From positions 1-9,653 of the forward strand of contig CAMYFZ010000065.1 of assembly GCA_947255165.1 (NCBI GenBank): DNA of 9,653 nucleotides, read 5' to 3'. The notes under the pieces are model-generated. The model made no database searches. It saw only the letters and a program-made list of their open reading frames with translations, and had not been told where the DNA came from. The position numbers and the translations under genes are program-made. Shown here in pieces: positions 7,174 through 9,653 of the stretch (positions are counted from its first letter, which is position 1; the number at the start of each line of letters is the position of its first letter). This DNA comes from an uncultured Varibaculum sp. Lineage in GTDB: Bacteria > Actinomycetota > Actinomycetes > Actinomycetales > Actinomycetaceae.

Positions 7174-7797
7174 TTACGACTCCTTGATGTAGATAGCCTC
7201 AACCGCGTTAGCTAAGGTTTCGAAAGAATCGCAGGCAGTCTCTAAAGACTCGATTACGTCCTTAATCTTGATTACGTAGATCGGGTCAGATTCGGACGTG
7301 AATACCTCGGCCAACATTTTTCGGTACTGTTTATCGCCCTTGTTCTCCAGGCTGTTGATATGCACCGTGAAGTCTTTGAGGTCGCGCCCTCCCCGCAGTT
7401 TTGGTATCGCCTTCGCGGTTTCCTGGGCGCACTCCCGCAAGATGTTTGCATGTTTTTCCAGCCGCCGCGGAATATCCTGAATTTCGTAGAGGACGATCAA
7501 ATCCCCGGCCTCGTCGATCCCGTCCATGCAATCATCTAACGCTCCGGTTAGTAGGGAGATATCCTCCCGATCCATGGGGGTGACAAAAGTTGCATTAAGC
7601 ATACTCATGGTGCGGTGGGTGATTACGTCCGAGTCATGCTCTAGATCATGTAGCTGCGCACGTAGCTCTTTGCGCTCCTCGAGAGAGTCAACTTGGGTGA
7701 TTTTCAACAACAGTTCGGAGGCGGCATCCAGGTTTTGTGCCGCTTTGGTGAACAGGTCGAAGAAATCTTCTGTTTTCCGCTTCTTCTTGAACAGCAT
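7174..7797 (-). CDS. DUF47 / PhoU-like phosphate transport regulator
   Basis: The 207-residue soluble, almost wholly helical protein belongs to the DUF47 (PhoU_div) family, proteins related to PhoU and usually encoded beside pit genes, where they are thought to control permease activity. Family features are the basic start LFKKKRKTEDFFDLF, the acidic metal-type motif LEHDSD (about 52-57), the strongly conserved TPMDREDI (about 73-80), and LENKGDKQYR (about 150-159). The start is ATG 7797, preceded by AAGGAGG (7809-7803) at 5 nt. It is the first gene of the operon with pit and the small lipoprotein. Confidence 0.92.
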   Translation of the reverse strand: MLFKKKRKTEDFFDLFTKAAQNLDAASELLLKITQVDSLEERKELRAQLHDLEHDSDVITHRTMSMLNATFVTPMDREDISLLTGALDDCMDGIDEAGDLIVLYEIQDIPRRLEKHANILRECAQETAKAIPKLRGGRDLKDFTVHINSLENKGDKQYRKMLAEVFTSESDPIYVIKIKDVIESLETACDSFETLANAVEAIYIKES

Positions 7798-7809
7798 CGG
7801 TGCCTCCTT

Positions 7810-8002
7810 GGCGAAGAACTATCCCCCCTTAGAGTATCCAACTTTTGTTCGTAAACTAAAATTCTTATTCTCTTAACTTTTTAGGAAAATAAATCGGAGT
7901 CTAGCTGCGAAAATATGAGGATGTATCGATGGGGCGGATGGGACTTTGGTACTGAATTTTCCTAAGAAATATAGGGCTCTTTAGAACCCAATAACCGGCG
8001 AA
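7810..8002. other. AT-rich upstream region of the phosphate operon, no gene seen
   Basis: This A/T-rich stretch lies upstream of the DUF47-pit operon and probably contains its leftward promoter, but I could not place -35 and -10 hexamers with confidence. On the - strand GTTTACGAAC (about 7854-7845) is a short imperfect palindrome of unknown meaning. I see no protein-coding frame on either strand. Confidence 0.4.
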
Positions 8003-8003
8003 G

Positions 8004-8278
8004 TTGTCGGTAAATCTAGCAATGTAGGTATAAAGACGGACCAACGGCCCAAAAAAAGAGGTGGATGTCTAGATTTTAGTTAACGCGGGGTCAGGGAAGA
8101 GAATGCCAGGTGCGCGTAGTTGGGTACGAAGTGGGCGCTGCGATTGAAATAAACCTGGTGGAAACTAGCTGCCGGGAAACGAATTGCCGAGGGGTGGGCA
8201 AGGGCAGTTCACAAAAGTAAAAAACGCCGGACCGAGAAGCGCCAGTCGGCGCTGAGGCCGCTCGTAGCGGCAATTTTT
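8004..8278 (+). ncRNA. candidate small RNA unit: promoter, 240-nt body, terminator-like hairpin
   Basis: TTGTCG (8004-8009) and TATAAA (8029-8034), 19 nt apart, form a plausible vegetative promoter. About 240 nt downstream are two adjacent hairpins: AGCGCC (8238-8243) with GGCGCT (8248-8253) around AGTC, and GCCGCT (8257-8262) with AGCGGC (8266-8271) around CGT. The second is followed by AATTTTT (8272-8278), a rho-independent terminator pattern. No convincing ORF lies between them; the longest with a start is a 20-codon GTG frame without a binding site. No known RNA family was recognised. Transcription is inferred. Confidence 0.35.
8257..8278 (+). terminator. rho-independent terminator-like hairpin in the pit/lysozyme-like spacer
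   Basis: A 6-bp all-paired stem GCCGCT/AGCGGC with a 3-nt loop is followed by AATTTTT. No annotated gene ends upstream of it on the + strand, which is why a small transcript is suspected here. Confidence 0.5.
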
Positions 8279-8288
8279 GGAGCCCGGG

Positions 8289-8391
8289 GCTAAACGATCC
8301 GACGCCCTTATAGTCTAGCGAAAGCCGCCAACCCGTGCATCTGGCACGGTAGAGGACGTCGAGCGGAAACTTTGCGGGCGAACCGTTTAGC
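8289..8391. other. 103-nt segment bounded by inverted repeats, upstream of the lysozyme-like gene
   Basis: GCTAAACG (8289-8296) and CGTTTAGC (8384-8391) are perfect inverted repeats enclosing a GC-rich segment. Inside it CCGTGC (8333-8338) and GCACGG (8344-8349) form a hairpin with loop ATCTG. It ends about 40 nt before the GTG start of the next gene, so it could be a 5' leader structure or a pair of operator half-sites. The function is unknown. Confidence 0.4.
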
Positions 8392-8432
8392 TCTCTTTGC
8401 TCTGGGAACGCCAATATAGGGATAATGGGGAG

Positions 8433-9431
8433 GTGATTAACACTGCCCGAAAATATCGTTTACGCCGACTAGCGGCCCTGTTGATATTGGTGATATTGCT
8501 GGCAGTAATCGCCCTGGTGGCGAACCTGATTTATGGGTTTGTTAAGCAACAAAAATCTGCGGTATTTACTCCCGAACCCACTATGCCCCCAGTCAGCGCA
8601 GAGGGTTTCGATGCCGCCGATCTAATCAGCGAGGCGGAGTTCACTCGTTGGGATTCGCTGTCTGCCTCCCAAATTCAGGCATTTATCACGGATTGGGGTT
8701 ACGGATGCCGCAGTGGCAAAGCTAAGGCAATGCCGGAAAGCACCGGGGTTTCTAGTGCGAGCGCCGCCCGCGAGAACCAGGAGGTGGCGGTACCTTGCTT
8801 GAAAGATTTTCGCGCGAGCTTGCGCCCCCATAATGCTGATCGCTTTTGCCCGCAGCCAGTTCAGGGCGGCGACAATCTCAGTGCCGGCGAGGTTATCGCC
8901 CAGGTTTCGCGCAGTTGCAAGATTAATCCGAAGGCAATTTTGGTGACCCTGCAAAAGGAACAGGGCTTGATTACTGTTTCTTCTTCCCGCCTCACCCCGC
9001 GGCGTTATGAAATAGCGATGGGGTATGGCTGTCCCGATCATACCCATTGTGACTCCCAGTTTTACGGGTTCGGCACCCAGGTGTACTACGCGGCGCGTCA
9101 GTGGCGACGCTATCAGGCAGACCCCAGTCAATACGATGTGCAAGCGGGCAAACCGGTCACTTTAGGTTTTGGTCCAGATTCGCGCTGCGGGAGTAAAGAA
9201 ATTATTCCCCAAAACTGGCCCACCGCCGCCCTCTACAACTACACCCCCTATTTAGCGTCTGCCGATGCGTTAGCAGGACTTAGCGACGAGTGTGCCCAGC
9301 CAGGGAACCTAAATTTCTATCAGTTCTATAAAGCCTGGTTTGGAGATCCGCGAAATGGTGGGGGTGGGGTCCTTACCCGCAAGGCGTTGGCACAAAGACA
9401 GGCGCAGCAAAAAGCAAAAGCTACCAATTAG
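8433..9431 (+). CDS. membrane-anchored, Cys-rich lysozyme-like extracellular protein
   Basis: The 332-residue protein has a basic N-terminus (RKYRLRR) and one membrane segment at about residues 13-36, so the rest is outside the membrane. The body follows a family common in Actinobacteria, often labelled hemagglutinin or secreted protein: SASQIQAF, then INPKAILVTLQKEQGLI (about 165-180), AMGYGCPD, GFGTQVYYAARQWRRY, CGS, ALYNYTPY and NFYQFYKAWFG. The LQKEQGL segment resembles the catalytic-Glu helix of lysozyme/transglycosylase folds, so peptidoglycan binding or cleavage is a fair inference but unproven. Eight extracellular cysteines suggest disulfides. The C-terminal tail is glycine-, lysine- and glutamine-rich. 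GTG 8433 is chosen as start; AGGGAT lies 11 nt upstream and GGGGAG directly adjoins it, so spacing is unusual. A TTG at 8397 is the alternative. Confidence 0.75.
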   Translation: MINTARKYRLRRLAALLILVILLAVIALVANLIYGFVKQQKSAVFTPEPTMPPVSAEGFDAADLISEAEFTRWDSLSASQIQAFITDWGYGCRSGKAKAMPESTGVSSASAARENQEVAVPCLKDFRASLRPHNADRFCPQPVQGGDNLSAGEVIAQVSRSCKINPKAILVTLQKEQGLITVSSSRLTPRRYEIAMGYGCPDHTHCDSQFYGFGTQVYYAARQWRRYQADPSQYDVQAGKPVTLGFGPDSRCGSKEIIPQNWPTAALYNYTPYLASADALAGLSDECAQPGNLNFYQFYKAWFGDPRNGGGGVLTRKALAQRQAQQKAKATN

Positions 9432-9474
9432 GCGTGGAATTTTAATAAAACTCATAGGTATTTCTGCTGGTTAA

Positions 9475-9483
9475 TGCTATAAT
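9475..9483 (+). promoter_or_regulatory. extended -10 promoter (TGcTATAAT)
   Basis: A perfect TATAAT (9478-9483) is preceded by TGC, the extended -10 motif. The -35 region around 9455-9460 is weak, as is usual for extended -10 promoters. The start of transcription is expected near 9490, exactly where a 6-bp hairpin GAGCGT/ACGCTC (9490-9495/9506-9511) begins. Confidence 0.7.
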
Positions 9484-9525
9484 GACGGTGAGCGTTTGCA
9501 AGTTGACGCTCTGGCGGAGGATGTT

Positions 9526-9600
9526 ATGGGAGGTATCCTGCGCCTAGGGGAGGATGCCAGGTATTTTCCCCTTACTCGGATCCCTAACGAGTTGTATTAG
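9526..9600 (+). CDS. 24-codon small ORF, possible leader peptide
   Basis: ATG at 9526 follows GGCGGAGG (9513-9520) at 5 nt, a strong binding site, and the frame runs 24 codons to TAG. The peptide begins MGGILRLGEDARYF and ends NELY. It lies about 36 nt after the expected transcription start and ends 3 nt before a 15-bp hairpin (9604-9638). This promoter, 5' hairpin, short ORF, strong hairpin order is the usual layout of a translation-dependent attenuator. It is not rich in any single amino acid, so an amino-acid-starvation leader is not obvious; an antibiotic-sensing leader, a small membrane-independent protein, or a chance ORF within an sRNA are alternatives. I do not recognise the peptide. 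Confidence 0.45.
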   Translation: MGGILRLGEDARYFPLTRIPNELY

Positions 9601-9603
9601 GGA

Positions 9604-9638
9604 CTTGGGGGCTCAGGCAGGAAGCCTGGGCCCCCAAG
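9604..9638 (+). terminator. 15-bp GC-rich hairpin, probable terminator or attenuator
   Basis: The left arm 9604-9618 (CTTGGGGGCTCAGGC) pairs with 9624-9638 (GCCTGGGCCCCCAAG) with one G-U pair and a loop AGGAA. No T-run follows (TAATTCCCC), as in many high-GC terminators. The following CCCCTCCTCC (9644-9653) is complementary to the GGAGG-type sequences upstream, including the binding site of the small ORF. Confidence 0.6.
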
Positions 9639-9653
9639 TAATTCCCCTCCTCC

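Noticed and set aside
8040..8400. RNase P RNA or tmRNA in the long intergenic region
   Set aside because: I looked for their conserved cores (for example the tmRNA GGTTTCGAC start) on both strands and did not find them.
8091..8414. 107-codon - strand frame opposite the intergenic region
   Set aside because: It starts with TTG without a binding site, has no recognisable domain or protein-like pattern, and overlaps several hairpins.

Overview
The window comes from an actinobacterium of roughly balanced base composition (about half G+C by eye). The evidence is the layout tRNA-Trp, secE, nusG, rplK, rplA, a NusG with a long acidic N-terminal extension, frequent TTG and GTG starts, and a secreted lysozyme-like family that is common in Actinobacteria. 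A member of the Actinomycetaceae (Varibaculum or Mobiluncus type) is a reasonable guess, but it is inference only.

Left part, + strand (1-2790): tRNA-Trp, SecE (preprotein translocase), NusG (transcription factor), then ribosomal proteins L11 and L1. Stem-loops lie between tRNA-Trp and secE, between nusG and rplK, and between rplK and rplA. The last resembles an L1 autoregulatory target. The block ends in a very strong 20-bp terminator hairpin. A structured 100-nt stretch (2851-2949) with competing pairings follows it.

Middle, - strand (2958-5464): a ferrous-iron uptake operon read leftwards in the unusual order feoB, FeoB-associated Cys-rich membrane protein, feoA. feoB is not an open frame. 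It loses frame just after the Walker A motif, at a six-A run that is also a textbook A AAA AAG slippery heptamer. It loses frame again near the C-terminus at a tandem heptamer array with one apparent extra 7-bp unit. The two shifts are opposite, so the start and the 3' end share one frame while the middle lies in another. This can be read as a pseudogene, a phase-variable locus, a recoding site or an assembly error. Upstream of feoB are two palindromes 33 bp apart, one of them overlapping a putative -10, which suits control by a DtxR/IdeR-type iron repressor.

Right-middle, - strand (5636-7797): a phosphate-uptake operon read leftwards: a DUF47 (PhoU-like) protein, a PiT-family phosphate permease, and a small lipoprotein of the septum-formation type.

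Right end: a 600-nt intergenic region (7798-8432) between divergent genes holds several stem-loops and a possible small-RNA unit (promoter-like sequence at 8004-8034, terminator-like hairpin at 8257-8278). Then come a + strand membrane-anchored, Cys-rich lysozyme-like protein (8433-9431) and a compact unit at the edge: an extended -10 promoter, a 5' hairpin, a 24-codon ORF with a good ribosome binding site, and a 15-bp hairpin. This last unit looks like an attenuation leader or a small mRNA/sRNA; the gene it may control lies outside the window.
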